A stretch of DNA of 5,464 nucleotides, taken from positions 1-5,464 of the forward strand of contig DXUR01000222.1 in NCBI GenBank assembly GCA_019417795.1, read 5' to 3'. The DNA comes from Clostridiales bacterium. Lineage in GTDB: Bacteria > Bacillota_A > Clostridia > Oscillospirales > Oscillospiraceae. This document shows, piece after piece, positions 5,449-5,464 of the stretch. Each line of letters starts with the position of its first letter. Position 1 is the stretch's first letter. Below the pieces are notes generated by a model. It did not search any database and had not been told where the DNA came from. It saw only the letters and a list, made by a program, of their open reading frames with translations. The position numbers were made by a program, and so were the translations under genes.

Positions 5449-5464
5449 GTTCGTGTCGGTTCGG

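Overview
The whole window is the coding strand, read right to left, of one very large gene. It starts at an ATG at 5430-5432 on the minus strand and stays open for 1810 codons to the left edge, where it is cut inside an S-layer homology (SLH) domain. I translated the frame by hand and met no stop codon or frameshift. The product is an exported, modular cell-surface protein of at least 1810 residues. The SLH anchor, the strong AGGAGGAG ribosome binding site, the moderately GC-rich codon use and the domain set (GIGGG beta-helix repeats, InlB/Listeria-Bacteroides type repeats, Ig-like modules) suggest a gut-type Clostridia, plausibly Oscillospiraceae-like. That placement is inference from style and is not a species call.

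Layout from N- to C-terminus: signal peptide (residues 1-25, bases 5432-5358); a beta-helix-like passenger region with six GIGG/AIGG turn motifs, mostly 28-29 residues apart (about 30-341, bases 5345-4410); a segment I do not recognise (342-481); two tandem His/Trp/His/Cys/Cys units that look like paired metal-binding knuckles (482-538, bases 3989-3819); a first Ig-like module ending in DNAGN (545-640); a mixed region and a second Ig-like module with DACGN (641-935); a linker (936-1050). A long stalk follows in the order B0 - A1 - B1 - MBG-like insert - A2 - B2 - A3 - B3, where A is a Listeria-Bacteroides/InlB-type repeat and B a divergent InlB-type repeat. Last come a short Gly/Ser/Tyr linker and a first, truncated SLH domain (from residue 1764, bases 143-1).

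The working picture (inference) is that the protein is secreted by Sec, held to the cell-wall polymer by C-terminal SLH domains mostly outside the window, and displays an N-terminal beta-helix on a repeat stalk. The beta-helix resembles carbohydrate-binding helices of Firmicutes, so a glycan-binding or adhesive role is likely, but no ligand can be read from sequence.

No RNA gene, mobile element, CRISPR array or second convincing gene is visible. The long plus-strand open frames, including one of 696 codons, are antisense shadows explained by codon use in the real gene. Only 32 bases upstream of the start are present, so the promoter is outside the window, as are the stop codon and terminator. 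I do not see a new multi-gene system here. The points most worth following up are the tandem His/Cys units, the beta-helix repeats, the duplicated stalk modules and the codon-usage mosaic.
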